In this document: one piece after another, positions 23,392 through 37,468 of the stretch | How positions within the stretch are numbered: position 1 is the first letter of the stretch | How the letters are laid out: every line of letters begins with the position of its first letter | Assembly: GCF_021917145.1 (NCBI RefSeq) | Contig: NC_061082.1 | Location: 7,042,237 to 7,106,236, forward strand | DNA: 64,000 nt | Source: Hypomesus transpacificus | Lineage: Eukaryota > Chordata > Actinopteri > Osmeriformes > Osmeridae | Direction: 5' to 3' | Position numbers and translations under genes: made by a program | Notes under the pieces: generated by a model | The model's input: only the letters and a program-made list of their open reading frames with translations | Told to the model about the DNA's origin: nothing | Databases searched by the model: none

Positions 23392-26300
23392 TCAGTAGGT
23401 CTTGAGTTTGAAAACTTTAGACAGGGAAGTGGTGGCACTGGAGTAGACCAGGAAGGAACCCTCAGTTGAGTTGAAGAACTCCCAGTCCCTGCAGCCAATG
23501 GTAGGAAGGCTGTGGATGGGCACAAACCCCTCATAGCCCTGCCATCTGAGGTAAAGACACACATCAGGTCATAAGTTAATGAAGAATATGCACTCTAAAA
23601 CAAAAGTTTATAGAACGCCTTGTAATGATTCGAAATCTATACATAATCTTTTAGAGGGTCTTCCACTGATACACATTGTTCTAGATGGCACCTTTTTGAG
23701 TGTTTTGTCAACACTATATTGTTAATGCATCAGGGGCACTAACAGATCTGGGAGGATTGACTTCAGCGTACCTGTATATAACACTGTTGAGAGAGTAGGA
23801 GTTGCCGTCGTGAGAGTTGGCCACCACAAGGAACTTCTCCTCTCCAATAGTGAAGAACTCCCAGTCCACAGCACTGACAGAACACAGAACAATCCTATCA
23901 AACCGCATGGTGATAGTCATGGACCTACTAGGCAAATGTTTGTGTTTAGTTTTCTGACCTGTTGGTTAGAATGTCTTGGAACTTGATGAATGTCTGTGTT
24001 ATCATGTTGAGTTCGTAGATGGTGGAGTTGATAGTGTAGAGGCTGGGTCCTCTATGGTCCAGCATCTGTCCATTGGCCACAGCCAGGAAGTACCTGCCTC
24101 CGATCTGAAACATCTCCCAGTCTGTTGCCCCCATGGTCTGCATTAGACCAGGGAGAGAGGCAGAGAGGACAGGCCACCATCAACAATATAGTTCAAACAC
24201 ACACATACAAGCACAAACACAGAGGAGAGCAATAAGAGGTAGCATAGCCAGTCCTAGAACACCATGTTGTTTCAGTAGTCATTATCTGACCCGCCCAAAT
24301 GGACTTGTCAAAACAGCAACGGCTCCCTCTTTTTTACTTCAAGCGTAACCACCAGTGCTGGAATTCCCCCCGCTAAAACCAAACGTCTCTAAGATGTCTC
24401 AGTGACAGCTGGGTTGCCGAGGGCAGTCTGTTGATATGTACACAGGATAAGTGATTTAAACTTGCTCCTTAATCATTAATTACACCTTTCTGGCATCTGA
24501 AGATTGACACAATCTTTCCATATTCAGCTACAGCAGTCAATCCCTGTATCTCTAAGCTGATGTTCATTTGGAGAGCATCCCAGAGCTGGGACTGATGTAA
24601 TAGTTAAATCCCTTTGGCTCAAACAGTTGAAACAGTCAGCAAAGGTAGAACACTGAGACATTGGCAATACTGAGCTGTGACGGATTAGAAATCTGAAACC
24701 GCAGGTAGGATTGTCCCAAATGACAAAAGGCCATACATCTAAGTTTAGGAGTGTGTATGATTGTGTGTGGCGAAGACAATCTGCTCTGCCTTGCCCCGCA
24801 GCTTGACTGAGGTTCCAGCTGCCTAGCAGCCAGAGGGGATGTGGATCTTCCCAGTTCACACCCAGGCCTGCTCCTCAAGCCACAAGACAGGCCACTTTCA
24901 CCTCCCCAGGGGGTGACTCACACACATGGCCATTCTTTCCCTTTGAAGCAATGACACATATTTCTATTCTTACCCAATCTCCCTCAGCTTGGGGGTTTAA
25001 GATCATCTAATTGAAATTTTAACTGTATGCTCAGAAACAACTGTACGCACAGTACATCCCTTGGTAACTTGACAGTACTGAACCTCATTTGTATTGCACC
25101 ATGTAATTCATATTAATAGATAGACTGCTGATGTAAATAGAACAGCTCGTTGGTACCGTGATGTGCTGAAAAGGTTGGAACATGCCCCTAAGCCAGATGT
25201 AGATGGTGGACTTGATGTGCGTGGAGACTCCGTTGAAGGTGTTGGCCACCACCAGGAAGTGGTAGGGTCCCACGGTGAAGAACTCCCAGTCGTAGGCCCC
25301 GGATGTCAGCAGGGTCTGGTTCACCTCAAACACCTTGGTGCCCGGGTTCCACCTGTAGATCACACTGTTTATGTTGTGGTTGTTGTCCTCTCCTGTGGAA
25401 CAGAACATTCAGGATTTCATGACTACACATACATACACATGCACACACAAACACAGACAAAAACACAAATAGAATATTGAATAGAATAGAATTTCAATGG
25501 GATCAAATGGAATTAAAATTGAATTGAATAGAATCCCATGTCAAGGTGCTGGTGAGTTCAGACCAGCGTATAGAGGTGACTTCCCCCACGCTGGTGTTCT
25601 GGCACAGAGCCAGCAGCTGCAGGTGCACAAGCTAGCCTGCTAAAGGCCTGCTAGACCCTTAGATCCCATAAAAAGCCTCTTTATGGCCTCTTTTGAGCTT
25701 TGATCAATGGAGGACACCCTTTAGAACTTCAGAGGAGGGGAAGGCAGAGGTGCAGAGTACAGAAACACAGCAGGGATGTAAACAGCCACAGGAATGAGAA
25801 ATCAAGGATAATCTCATCCGAACCCACAAGAAGCACGTAGGTTGATAGTTAAAAGATAAAGTCATACATGCTCATAACACACAGAGAAGATAAACGCTTT
25901 ATTTCCTGCGAAAGTACATGGTAAAGTAGAGTTTATACAGTAAGTCACAAATCTGTTTAATTAATAATTATTATAAATTATTTATTCACTGTTATTATAT
26001 AGTTGACATACAGTTTGAGGTACATTCCTTCTTTTTTTTTACTACATTTAAACCATTCTACTACACAACCTTTATCAACACACACACACACACACACACA
26101 CAAACAGGCACTATACCTCGTCTGTGGTTGGCCACAACCAGGAAGGATTGATTGTTTATGCTGAAGGCTTCCCAGTCAAGGGCGCTGTGAGTCTCCAGGG
26201 TCTGGTGCCTCAGGAACTTCAGTTTCCTGGGACTCCACTTGTAGATGATGGACAGCTCCTGCCCCCCCTCAGTCCTCCCCATGGAGTTGGCCACAGCCAG

Positions 26301-29300
26301 GAACATCTGAGACAGAAACAGGGAGGTCAGACCTTTGGTCAGAGCTGGAGCTTGACGTGGAAGTTGGGGCTGGAGTTAGGGTTAGGACTGAACATGTCAA
26401 TCAAACTTCCAAGAGACTTAGAACTACCATCTCAAGATCAAAGATAGTATTACCTGTACTATCAAGATGAGCACCCAGTGAACACAAGATGAACAGAGAA
26501 AAACTGATAATGTTGATAATTACACTGCAGGTATTGACAGAATTCCAAACTGGCTTCAAGTCCAACACTCCAGCCTTTTGAATCTCATTTGTAATTAACT
26601 GGAGTCACTCTAAGGGGAAGTGGAGGGGTGTCAACTCATAAATCAAGGCTAACATCAGACAAAATGAATTTCTATGATTATACACATATGATTTAAGAGC
26701 TAAACACCAGGCCTCCCTTCTCTCTACTCCCTCCCCTTTTGTAAGAGCCACATCAAAAGACCTACAGTGGGAGCTGCTTTGGAGACGTGACCATGACCTG
26801 CTGAAAAGAATATTTTGTAAAAGAACACTGATAATACTCACACAGAGTCCATGTGAACTCTCTTACCCTGTTCATTCCCATTGCGCCATCCCGCACCAGT
26901 CCATTGTTTTGCTCTTCACATTGTTGCTCACCAACCAGGTGGTTGCGTAACCAGGCCAACCAAACAGTACACACACAGTGACAAGATTGGACCCCTCCGG
27001 ACAGGCACACAAACCTTGTTGTCTATGGTGAAGTACTTCCAAGCCCGGGCCTCAAAGGTGCTGATGTTCTGGTAAAGCTCAAACTTTCCATCCACCCACT
27101 TATAGATCCCAGAGCCAGGCCTGGACTGACGGTTCGCTGTAGCCATGAACAGTCCGACCGAGGAGATCTGGAACACCTCAATGTCAAAGGTCTCTGACCT
27201 GGTATAGAGGTCCTGGTAGTCCTCCACGTAATCCAGACGCTTTTTCTCTGCAGAGTCACAAAGGACAAGCATCAGCTGTATGTGGAAGAATTCAAACACA
27301 GGGTCGATCTTAGCCGATCCAGACGTTTACCTCACCTTGTAGTAGAGGTTGCCAGGCTGTGCCGTCACACATGAACAGACCCCTGTTCAGGGTGTCGAAC
27401 CACAGCTGACCCTTCTCCGTCCTGGAACACGGGGGCTGGATCCCCAAGGTCACACGCACCTCCGCCTCTGACCAGAGAGATGGATGGCAACAGATAAGTA
27501 GACAGACAGACAGACAGACAGATAGACACAGACAGACAGACATAGACAGACAATAAAAATCTATGAATCTACATTAAACTTGAAACAAAAGCTTTTTTTC
27601 TACCTAAAGCACAAAGCAGCTGTACAGACTGATGTACATGAATGGGAACTGTGAGATCAAGACTTGATGACTCACTGGTAAAAAGCAATTCATGTTCTGC
27701 TGCCAATACCATTTAATTGTTACATGTACTGTACATCTACAGTCAAGGTCATGAGACAGTGAGGCATTATCTCATCAGAACACTTGAGAGGGGGATCACG
27801 GTGCCAAACATTGCCTGAAGAAACTATAATTTACAGTTGTATCTCCATGATAGCCTGGTATTAAAATCTGGTGAAGTTCCAACTGAGAATGGACGCCTTG
27901 AAAAAGATAAGTTCTTGTTCTGCTAAGTCTGAAAACTCTGCCAAACCACAGTGAATCACATGGGCTATATATCTGCCAGCTCCAAACCAATAACAAAGTC
28001 TTCAATGACAGATTTCATTTTCACACTCAGTCGATGACAAGACCTGTGAAATGAGCTGTCTACAGTAAGTGTTTGGTTTGGACTCTCATCACATAACTGA
28101 AGTGTAAACCTATTAGGCTCTAAATACACAAGAGCGTTGTCATATACATCAGGTGTGAGTCTAATAACCAATTGATGTCTGGTAAGTCTTTGACAGAAAT
28201 GTGGAAATGAACAGCTGGGGTTGTGCAGCATGACTGGATCCACACACAGAGCGTGTGTGGCTGGATGTGGGCTCATTGATGCAACTTCAATACTGAAAAT
28301 GGGAAACATCTGAGCAGCCTGAGAGTTTTGGGTGAACTGTCCCTTTAAACCCGCAGCCGGTCTCTCAGCAGAGGCCCAGTGTACAAAACAAGTGCCCCAA
28401 ACTGTTGGCAGACAGAGACACCTGAAGCACGAAGAGTTTTGAGTCTCCATCTATCAAGCACAGAGACAGCTCCAAGGTAGAGTTACTCGGTTTCTGATAC
28501 CATCACAGTGTCTTATTTACAACCCAAATACAGCTCAGGAGAGGACTGAGGACAGATGGAGCAGTCATGAAGAGAAGCCATGGTGAAGACACGTATCACC
28601 AAACATCCCCCCAAGACAAGGAGAAAGACTCAGGGCTGGTCCCCTGGGCAACTGCTCCAGCCAATCCACCGGGGAAGCTATGGCGGTCAGCCTCACCATA
28701 GGGGTAGAGACTGTTGTTCCCTGAAGGTGTGATGGGCAGGGTGAGCAGGGCCTCGGGGATGGAGAGCTCTGCCAGGCGGGGGTCTGATGAGGGGCAAACC
28801 CTCGAGGTGGCATCAGATCCTGGCAAAAGAACCAGCTGTCGCAGCAGACCCTGGTTGAGACAGAGGTGTGAGAGGGAAGGTGAGAGGGGAACGTTTTCTT
28901 GTATGGCAAGGGTTCTTTAAGGAACCTTCAGAAGAACTCACAGAGAAACGTCCTTTCCATCGCCTCCTGTTGCCAATGTAGAACCTGGAATTGGAGGTTC
29001 TTAGTGTTGTGGGGAAGGGCTGTTCCTGGACCCTGCATTGAGCACAGTTGTCCACTGCAATTACTCACATTTGATCAAATTAAGTCAGAGATAGAATAGA
29101 ATAGAATGAGCATGCTTTGATTTTGCAGTAACGTAAACCCAGCCCCAGCATGTTTGACTTACAGCTCCAGAGCCATTCCACAGTCCACAGTCAGAGCGGC
29201 ATAGCGCCCAGACACAGCAAGCACCAGTGTGTGCCACTGGTTTTCTGCCAGACTGACTGCTTTGAAGGTGACCCGCTTCCTGTTCGTAGCACCCTGGTAC

Positions 29301-31475
29301 AGGAAGTGAAGTTTCTCCTGGGATACACGCAGTCCTAGCAGTAGCCCATCAGAGTCTTCCTCTACCAGGGAGAAGATGTATTCGTTCCTCTGGAACAAGA
29401 GAGGACTGTCAGGTCTACAACTGAACAAGCAATGAAGTTCCTCCACTCCCTATTTCTCTCTTTTCCCCTCTCCCTCACCTTGTTAGCCAAGCGTGGGATA
29501 TTGAATGTGACCACGATGGAGAACTCTCCTGGGAAAAAGTCACAGTTGTTGAAGATCTGGGAGGCAGGGAAACTGGGTGCTGACTGGGCCCCAGCCAGCT
29601 GGAGGCCCCTGGCCCCCCTGGACTGTACCATGCGGACCTCACTGAGGGGGGCCTCCCCTGCCCTTGGTAGCACCCGTGACAGAAAGTCCAGAGGTAACAG
29701 ATCTGAGGGAGGAATGCAACACAAACGACAAGCTTTCACTAAGATTGCTATCTACAGGAATGGACATACTCTCACACAGACTTTCACATGCACACACAAG
29801 CACACATGCACATGCACAGAACTTCCAGGACTTCTGCAGACATCACTCATGTTAGGAGGAAGGTGATTTGACTGAATAAATACCACAAGTCCCTTGCTTT
29901 ACTGTGTTGAGTGATTGCTTATACGACAGTTCTCAGAGATGTGGATCATGATTACATGGACTCTATCAGCTCTTCAATGCAAATCAAAAACCATGCAGAA
30001 ATGATGGGGATAAAGGAGTGGATATCAGAGAATCTCCAAAGATAATCTTCCGACACACAGTGATCGTTATCAGTGATGTAGGAAAGAAAGGAAAACAAAG
30101 GTTTTCCTTAGTGAACTGAAATGAGTCCAGCCTAATGTGTTCAATCCTTCATGGCGTGGGAGAAAGAGGCCAGAGGCCAGCCCTGTCTGTTTGGTCCTGT
30201 GTCGTTTTGTTTAGTTCCACCTGAGTTGATCCCAGGAGAGAAGAGACTACTTTATGGATCACATTTCAAAGTCTTGTAAAAAAGCAAACAGGAGATAACG
30301 GTTTGAAAAAGAAGATGGAAAACCCAGACAAAATACATTTCAAACATGGACTCTAAAACACACATTAGTTATAAACATGACTAAACCTTGCAGTGAGAAT
30401 TCACACACTCACCAACATTTTTTATATAGAGCCCATCTCAGATTGTCTCTTAAATGTATAACTTGCTTATATGAGCTTCAGAGTGTATCTGTCTCAAGTG
30501 CTGGGCTGTCTCGCCTCTCTGTGTCCTGCTGCAAGCTTCCTAGGAGGCTGGCATGGGTCTGGGGTCTGGGAGGCCGGGAGGCTAGGAGGCTGGGAGGCTA
30601 GGAGGCTGAAGGCAGGAAGGCTAGGAGAAATGGGTCTGGGAGGCAGGGAGGCTGGGAGGCTTGGAGGCTTGGAGGCTGAGACGCTGGGAGGCTGGGAGGC
30701 TGGGAGGCTGGAAGACTGAGAGTCTTGAAGGCTGAGAGGCTGAGCCTCGAGGCTGAGATGCTGGGAGGCCTGTGTGCGTGAGTGTGAGAACCAGACAGAG
30801 AATACATGTCTGCCACCGCCACTGTACACTTAGATGATGTCAGCTTGCTAGGAGACGTGACCACAATGAACTCTCATTAGCCCACAGGCATGAGACATGC
30901 ATCAGACAGCCATCAGTCAGACAGCCTGTCAGTCTGTCTGTCAGCCTGTCCTCAGAACCATAGCGAATGTTAGTAAGCGGTGTGAGATGAAAGTTGCTGA
31001 CTAGATTGCTCTAGAAGAAAGAACAGGATGGATGGTTCTGTATCCTGGCTAGATAACAGCACCTGGTGTTCATTTCTAATCTAATCTATCCAGGGTACTG
31101 CTATCATAGAGGAAGTAGAGTATTTATTGTAGTGTGTTGTGAAGTACTGGTGTCTGTATGTGTGTGTGCATGTTTGTGTGACTAACTGCAGTATGAAAGA
31201 CTACAAGGATCTCTCTTTCCTGTCTTCATACACCTCCTCAGAACCAAACGTTGATACAATTTACTTCATTCAGCAATTTTGTAACCAAAGCATTTCCCAG
31301 CACATGCTCAGTCATAGCAATTTAAAATATATTCCAGTCAAATAATTTAAAGACATGGACATTGAGCTTGGCTTTATCTAAGGACAGAAGTACCTGTGCA
31401 TGGTTTCCACAGCCCAGCCTGGTCCCCACGTGCCCCGAGGCAGATGAGCAGACAGGCCAACTGCAGGACAGACAT
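23392..31475 (-). CDS. tspear: Thrombospondin-type laminin G domain and EAR repeat protein
   Basis: Secreted protein linked in human to ectodermal appendage and tooth development and to hearing. Exons: 31475-31394, 29702-29479, 29389-29163, 29032-28942, 28850-28697, 27467-27336, 27247-27015, 26306-26117, 25392-25157, 24137-23959, 23873-23772, 23545-23392. They give 667 aa (human 669) with every phase closing. Residues 1-20 are a signal peptide ([14 protein letters not shown]). About 55-210 is the TSP-N/laminin-G domain ([32 protein letters not shown]). From about 305 to the end are EAR repeats with the recurrent DWE(F/A)F and FL(V/A)VAN motifs, for example [18 protein letters not shown]. The donor after residue 381 is weak (gtttgt). 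In human the neighbour is also UBE2G2. Confidence 0.95.
26078..26102 (+). repeat. (CA)n microsatellite beside a tspear splice donor
   Basis: Reads TG on the sense strand and begins 15 bases inside the intron after the exon 26306-26117. Confidence 0.9.
27505..27550 (+). repeat. (GACA)n tetranucleotide repeat
   Basis: About eleven GACA-type units with A/T interruptions, in a tspear intron about 40 bases upstream of the exon 27467-27336. Confidence 0.85.
28325..28348 (+). repeat. Short dispersed motif, probable DNA-transposon remnant
   Basis: The string ttttgggtgaactgtccctt is one I know as recurrent in teleost genomes, usually at ends of degraded DNA transposons. The minus-strand open frame beside it (about 27965-28450) is not recognisable. 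Confidence 0.3.
30541..30775 (+). repeat. GGAGGCT-type minisatellite in tspear intron 1
   Basis: About 230 bases of an 8-10 base unit (gggaggct and variants), more than 20 imperfect copies. Open frames through it are repeat artefacts. Confidence 0.85.
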
Positions 31476-33663
31476 CAAGGCTCCCTCTCACTGGGTCAGA
31501 CCCCATTCAGTGTAGACCTGCCTGGTCCTGGTCCTGGTTGCACTCTACTCTGTCTCGGGAGCCTTTCCCGGCCTGCATGTCACCCACCTGCTCCCAGGCG
31601 AACACAGGACAGCTAGGAAATATACTGGAGCTTGCTAAGCTCTGTGCTCAGCACCGTAGGACATTTAACCTCCTGGACTGATTGTGCTAAACGTCTTTGA
31701 AAGGTTGTCTGTTGATGAAACGATGTGATGGAGCATTTGAATGTTTGGGTCCCACTTCAGTTCAGTTATGCTGAGCTTACTGCAGCCTCCTTGGCAGACC
31801 GGCTCTTACCACAGGGCAGAAATCATTCCAGAGCAACGTGACCAAGATCGTCCAAGGGCTGAAGCCTTGATGTTTATAAAGACGTGAACTGGAGCTTTGC
31901 AGTGATTTGAGATCATTCAGTGAGTCTCATGAAGCCTGAACAACCGCACTGGAGACTAGGGACGCTCCAAAAGACAACCCAGGTCCCTTGGTAATGTGTC
32001 AATGTCCCTCAGACAGTGTCCGGCTTGATGGTGAGACCATTCCATTAGTCACAAAGTATCCTTTGGGTTGGTTGTTTAAATCCTGATGTTTTTTCAATCC
32101 TTATAAATGTCAATTCCAAAGTAAAATAATATTCTTGTCATGCTGTCCTTTCAGAAGGTGTCATGATGAAGGGCTGTCCTCTGTGCTCTGCCTGTTGGTC
32201 CTGTCAGTGTGACACAGAGACAGTCTACCTGAGAGTGCTGTGGATGAGTGTTGTCCCTTTACACACATTTAACTGAGAACAAGCTGCTCAGAGGAGTGGT
32301 TGAGGCTGGAGAGAGAGAGAGAGAGAAGGAGAGAGAGTTGGGAGATGAGAGAGGAAGAGAGAGGGGAAAAGGGAGGGGGAGTAGAGTTTCAGAGATCCAG
32401 AGGGATGTGCTTGTCTCTGTCCCTGTCAGGTGTGTTGAGTTGAAGGGGAGGAATTTCCCAGCTGAGAGAGGGGCTGTCCCTGATCTGCTCCCTCCCATCT
32501 CCCCCATGCTGGACTCCCTCCCACAATCCTTCACTTTCCTCACTCAGTCCTTCAATTGCAACTTCCCCTTCCATTCTTCCTATATCCTCCTGCCATCTCT
32601 CTCCATCGTCAGCCCTTCACCACGGTGGGTCAGAGCAACATGTCATTAGCTCCTCCCAACCCACTGTGATTATAGAGGATCACATATGTATGGGATTGTT
32701 CTGCCTAGAGATTGCAAAGTTTCTAATATTGTGATCTCGCTGTCTGATTTCACTTCCTGAAGCCAAAAGTGACAAGCTCCTTTGTGCTAAGGGTTCCTAT
32801 GAGCACAACACTATGAAACCCAGGTAACACACTTGGCTGCATGGTCCATAACTATCATACTTATTTAGTTATTTTCCGGCGGGCACATGATTGATGTAAT
32901 AGTTAAGCACATTGGAGGGCAATGCTACATGAGTTCCATCATATTACATGATTCGCTGTATCAGAAGCAGTTCAGGGTACAGTTTTGGAGGCAATACTTT
33001 CATCATGTACCTTCCAGTTCCAAAGAACGTCAAAGCCAGGGTGCTTAGGAAGGGTGGAGCGCCCCAAGACAGATGAGGAGGGAGATTGAAGGGAATCAAC
33101 AAGGAACTTCATGCACAACTGAGTCTTCTGAAGGTTCGCTACTTCAAAGCCCTGATTCCATACTAGCTGGGCTGTGGCGATGACAGACACAAAGGTATAA
33201 TTAGGACTAAAACCATGAGCTAAAAGGTTACTGTGAGACTCTTCACAGTTTTGTGCACCTATAGATTTGTTATTAGCCATTTGTCTTTCCTGTACTTGTG
33301 CCCAGCTTACTGCTAACTGCACTGTGACACACACACACACACTCACACACACACCCTGCTCAAAACAAGAATCAAGGCACCGAGTGGGAAGTTGACGATC
33401 TAAAATGTATGTATCTTTTGGGATACTTAAGACCCAGCCATTTGTGTCTTTCATCTTCCATCCTCATCAGGAGTTTATTTTGTCTTCACTGTATGGTTCT
33501 CTCAGATGAACTCAAATGGGTGGGATCCTGTCTCAGTGGATAGAGAAGGTGTGAGCAGAAGAATGTAAACACCCCTCTGGGTTAGAGAACGCCTGTGGAA
33601 GGGCCTTATCAAGACATCTCCCAAGTGCTCCAGAAGGCAAATGATCCCAAACAAAGTGAAATA

Positions 33664-33715
33664 CAGTACCAGTCAAAGGTTTGGGCACATGTGTCCACAC
33701 TTTTGACTGGTACTG
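33664..33715. mobile_element. Tc1-like inverted-repeat hairpin remnant
   Basis: A 52-base near-perfect palindrome: cagtaccagtcaaaggttt at the left and its complement at the right, flanked on both sides by TA, the target duplication of Tc1/mariner elements. It looks like two terminal repeats joined with the interior lost. It belongs to a different family from the element in ttll4. Confidence 0.75.
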
Positions 33716-36479
33716 TACATTAAAATGTCAAGTCGAGACAGACATGATCTGTTTGAGATGCACAAGTACTATTTGACCATTGTCGTGTGCAAACAAGAGG
33801 TTTTGAAGGATATGGTTCAACTCACTTAACCCGACCTCACCCTGAGCCCAAACACTGCACTGTCAAATCAAAGGAACTAAATATATTGAAACTAAAGTTA
33901 CAGGATTGAGCAGTTTTTTCTTGAAAATCTAAATAATTGCTTCAGTCGCAGATAGCCAGGGGTAATTAATAGGGAAAGTTTCATTATTAAGATGACATTT
34001 CCTCTGCATGCAGTGAAAGCTGCGATGCTGCAGGTGTAATTACAGAGGATTTGATATGGAGCTTGTGTCTGTATAGAAGAGAGGAAGCTGGTGGAGGTGG
34101 TTGGGGGCAAACCTTTCAACAGCTACAGAAGATGTGGGTTTGCAAAAGGGTGCAACCATAACTGAAAGCTGATCCAGGTAAAAGTTGATCTTCAAACTTC
34201 CACATGATTGTCGAACAGAACTGTAGGATCAGGGAGTTGACTTGGTGGATTCACTTGTTGCCACAAGACTAAAGGCTTGGCATTGATCATTTGATCACTT
34301 TTCGACGGTAATGAAGAATGTAGTGTTTTCAGACCTGTGACAGCATTGGAACCGTCCCTCAGCTCAGAAGAGGGTCGTTCTGAGGACAGAAGCACCACCG
34401 GATCTGCTCTCCAGTGTCCCGTTCAGATAAACATGCCTGCGACAGCTGATGTGGAAGGTTCTTTGAAAGCTGTTGAGAGACCGTCAGAAGGCATTTCCTC
34501 TGTTCCACATGGTCTCTCTCTCCCTTCCTCTCTCTCTCTCACACACTTTCTGAGGGCTTCTCTGCTCTTTGATTTCTGTTTACGTTTCTGTATCAGCACG
34601 AGGAAAAAACCTGACATGTTTGGACAGGAAAATACAGTCAACGATGTGGGAGCTGACTGCCACTGGAGTGAGTGACTACACACTCACTAATGCTAGGATT
34701 AGCACCACCTCCTCTCTCATTATCCTCTTCACATTATTGACACCAGCACACGAATCAACAGTAGCACGGTGGAAGCTGGGAACCATAGCAACTTGAATTG
34801 TGCTGCATCAAAGGTATCAAAAAATGACCGAGGACCGCACAGTGTAATTATTGGCCGTTAAGGTTGCTGTTCAACCTTTTCACTGTGCCATTGCTTTGCA
34901 ATGTCATGTGAAAAAGGGACGTGTTTTCTTTCTTCGGGAGACTCCCCTCAGCTGAAGTCCAGAAGGCGATTTGCCGGCTGCTTCTGTCATCCCCAGTATG
35001 AGGATTCCTATGTGACTGCGGTAGTTACATGACCAAACTGCTCTGTGTGGGGGAGGTAGGGACGCTCTGTACAGTACTGAACATGCTCAGCCTATCTGCC
35101 CTGGACTGATGCGGGGGTGGCCAAAATGCCCCTCTCATCTCTGTTTTTTCTTTCTGGAGATAAAGAGACGCAGTGGTCTTTAATGTGTGAGAGAGAGATA
35201 GGCTCTGTGAGCTGGGTGATATGCACAGCCTGTGTCCCAGACCACCAGGCAGCCTGGCCAAGGCTCCAGGCCCCAGGCTCAGGTGTGAAGATGGATTGGT
35301 GAGATACAACACCGACCTGTCCATCAAACCCCCAGCGCTGGGGCGGACAGGAGGTGCGTGGAGCAGGAAGCTGGGTGTTTCATCCCTGCCTCCCTGTCCG
35401 CTCCTCTGCCAAGGAAAACAACCTCATAATCTGCTGTCCCTTCATCTCCCTGTCGGCTGGACTTCTGTCCGCTACTCTCAGGGTTCAGTGCGGAGTCCGA
35501 CCACTCCATGGCCTCCTACAAGACGTCTCAGAAGAAAGATTGAATCAAACCTTCAAGCAAGTCAGGGCAAAATACAGGAAAGGATGGAGCGGTAAAGGGA
35601 GATTTGGGTCAAATGGTTGCCTGAGGGGGTAGAGTACATTATATTTAGCAACTCTGTCTCCTCAAACCAACTCCAGTACGCAAGAAGGTGACTACATCCT
35701 GTTCTGTGCCCTGATCAGACCTGGCTCTCTGGCCCGGGCCAGTCTGAGCAGGCCAGCTGGGAGAAGCAACTCTAATGATCTGTAAACACTGCTGTAATGG
35801 CTGGGCGGCTACCCTGACAGCCTGTAATCACCCCAGTAGAGGCAGGGCAGGAGACAAACCCCACTTATTACCACAGGACAGGACCCAGCCACTCCAGGTT
35901 GCAGCTGCCCCCAGGCCCTGATCTAGAGTCAGCTTACTCTGACAGTTCCTCTATCTAAACCATTGAGAATGACGATGATAAACTTACCCCAGATCAGGAA
36001 CTAAGGTAGACATTGTAGCATCACCAGTGGTGTGTGGTGATTACGGTGCTCCAGGAACCAGTTTTAGTCGGTAGACTGGTCAGAGCCGTGTGTTATCCGC
36101 ATAGAGCAGAGGACACTCGCCTTATCATTACCCCTGGCTCTACCAAACCCTTCTGCAGGACAGCAAACCTTTGACCTCAAGAAATACCCAAGCTGCAGTC
36201 AGTCTTCTGGCTATGACATCATACTCTTTGGTCATTCCACAGGTTGAACGACAGTGTCAAGTACAGGCAAGGTCGTGACCCTTTGACCCTGTGATAAGGC
36301 TCTAGGTTGATATCCCCAAAGCATAGTTCGAGGTCAACCTCAAAGATACTCGTTTATACCTTTAAGGGTTGAAAAGTCAAGGTCTTTCAGCAACTCCTTT
36401 CTACATGCTGTTATGTTGATAGTTGATGGTGTGAAAAACGGACACATCAGACATACTTCTAGTCTACAAGGAGTCTCTC

Positions 36480-36485
36480 TTTATT
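36480..36485 (-). promoter_or_regulatory. ube2g2: Candidate polyadenylation signal of ube2g2
   Basis: AATAAA on the minus strand, 984 bases past the ube2g2 stop codon. It is followed downstream by TG-rich sequence (gtatgtctgatgtgtcc), as expected of a cleavage region. Confidence 0.45.
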
Positions 36486-37468
36486 ACCCCTGTTCACATT
36501 CCTAATGAAGACACTACTCCTAGTCCAATGCTACTCTCATGGTACCTGTCAGCCATTCTAACAGATACACGGTTCAAACAGGAAGTTGACGATGAAGAGA
36601 GGCTTTTCATCATTGTGAATGAGGCAGTAGCATCATGGGTACACACAATGTCCAATGACTATCAAAACCCTAAAAGAGACACACAAGTAACAAACATAGC
36701 CTAAATAAACTCTTCCCCCTCCCCCCAAACAACACTGTCAAATGTTCCAGATCCCCCCCCCCCCCACCCCTTCAGTTCTGTGGCATAGAAAATCTTGATG
36801 TAAAATATTTGCTGAATTCTTCTGTAAAATAGCTGTTGATGTTCAGTGGGTGTTTCTTGGGCATGAAAGTGACTGTAGCTCATTTCTAGCTTTCAACATT
36901 ACTGCATTCACCTCAATACATATTGAAGTCACTGGTGTTATTGCCAGATGTTCTATTCCATGCAGCTTGAGTTCTCAAACACACTACATCCCTATAAACA
37001 ATTCTAATATTTCAGTCACAGCACCACTATATAGTTATGTTGCGAATAAGTGGCATCCTGGACAGTAGTAACATTGCTTAAAATATCCTCCTTTGGAAAA
37101 ATAAAGTGCTTCAAAGAGAGAGAGCCAGAGAGAGACAGAAGACAGAAAGGGAGCGAGCGGAAGAGAAGATAGACAGAAGATATTGCGAGAGAGAGAGAGC
37201 GAGAGCGAGAAAGAGAGAAAGAGAGAGAGACAGAGAGCATGATGATGATACAAATGGTTATCTGAACAGGATGGTTGTGGAACACTGACGAGGTTGGGAC
37301 GAGAACAGTCCAAGCCAGCGGAGTCATCTGCAGTCTCCAGTAGCATCCATAGTCAGTTCGATTGTCACTGGCGTCTCCCGGCCCCAGATTCGTTGACAAG
37401 CTTGTGTGAGGGGGAAATGGGAGCGGACCAGGCTAGGCAGAGCCAGCGCGCTGAGGGAAATGATGGCA

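Larger units (their letters stand above)
31476..37468. other. Intergenic: tspear promoter side and ube2g2 3' flank
   Basis: No further gene was recognised. The stretch holds GA-rich DNA near 32310-32370, a CA run near 33331-33354, a Tc1-type hairpin at 33664-33715, and purine-rich DNA at 37115-37240. The 160-codon minus-strand frame at 32972-33454 has no recognised domain and crosses a CA repeat. The right-hand kilobase is probably ube2g2 3' UTR. Confidence 0.6.

Noticed and set aside
32972..33454. Minus-strand 160-codon frame in the tspear-ube2g2 gap
   Set aside because: No domain was recognised, it runs through a CA microsatellite and it lacks supporting splice structure. It may be a degraded retroelement but I cannot support that.
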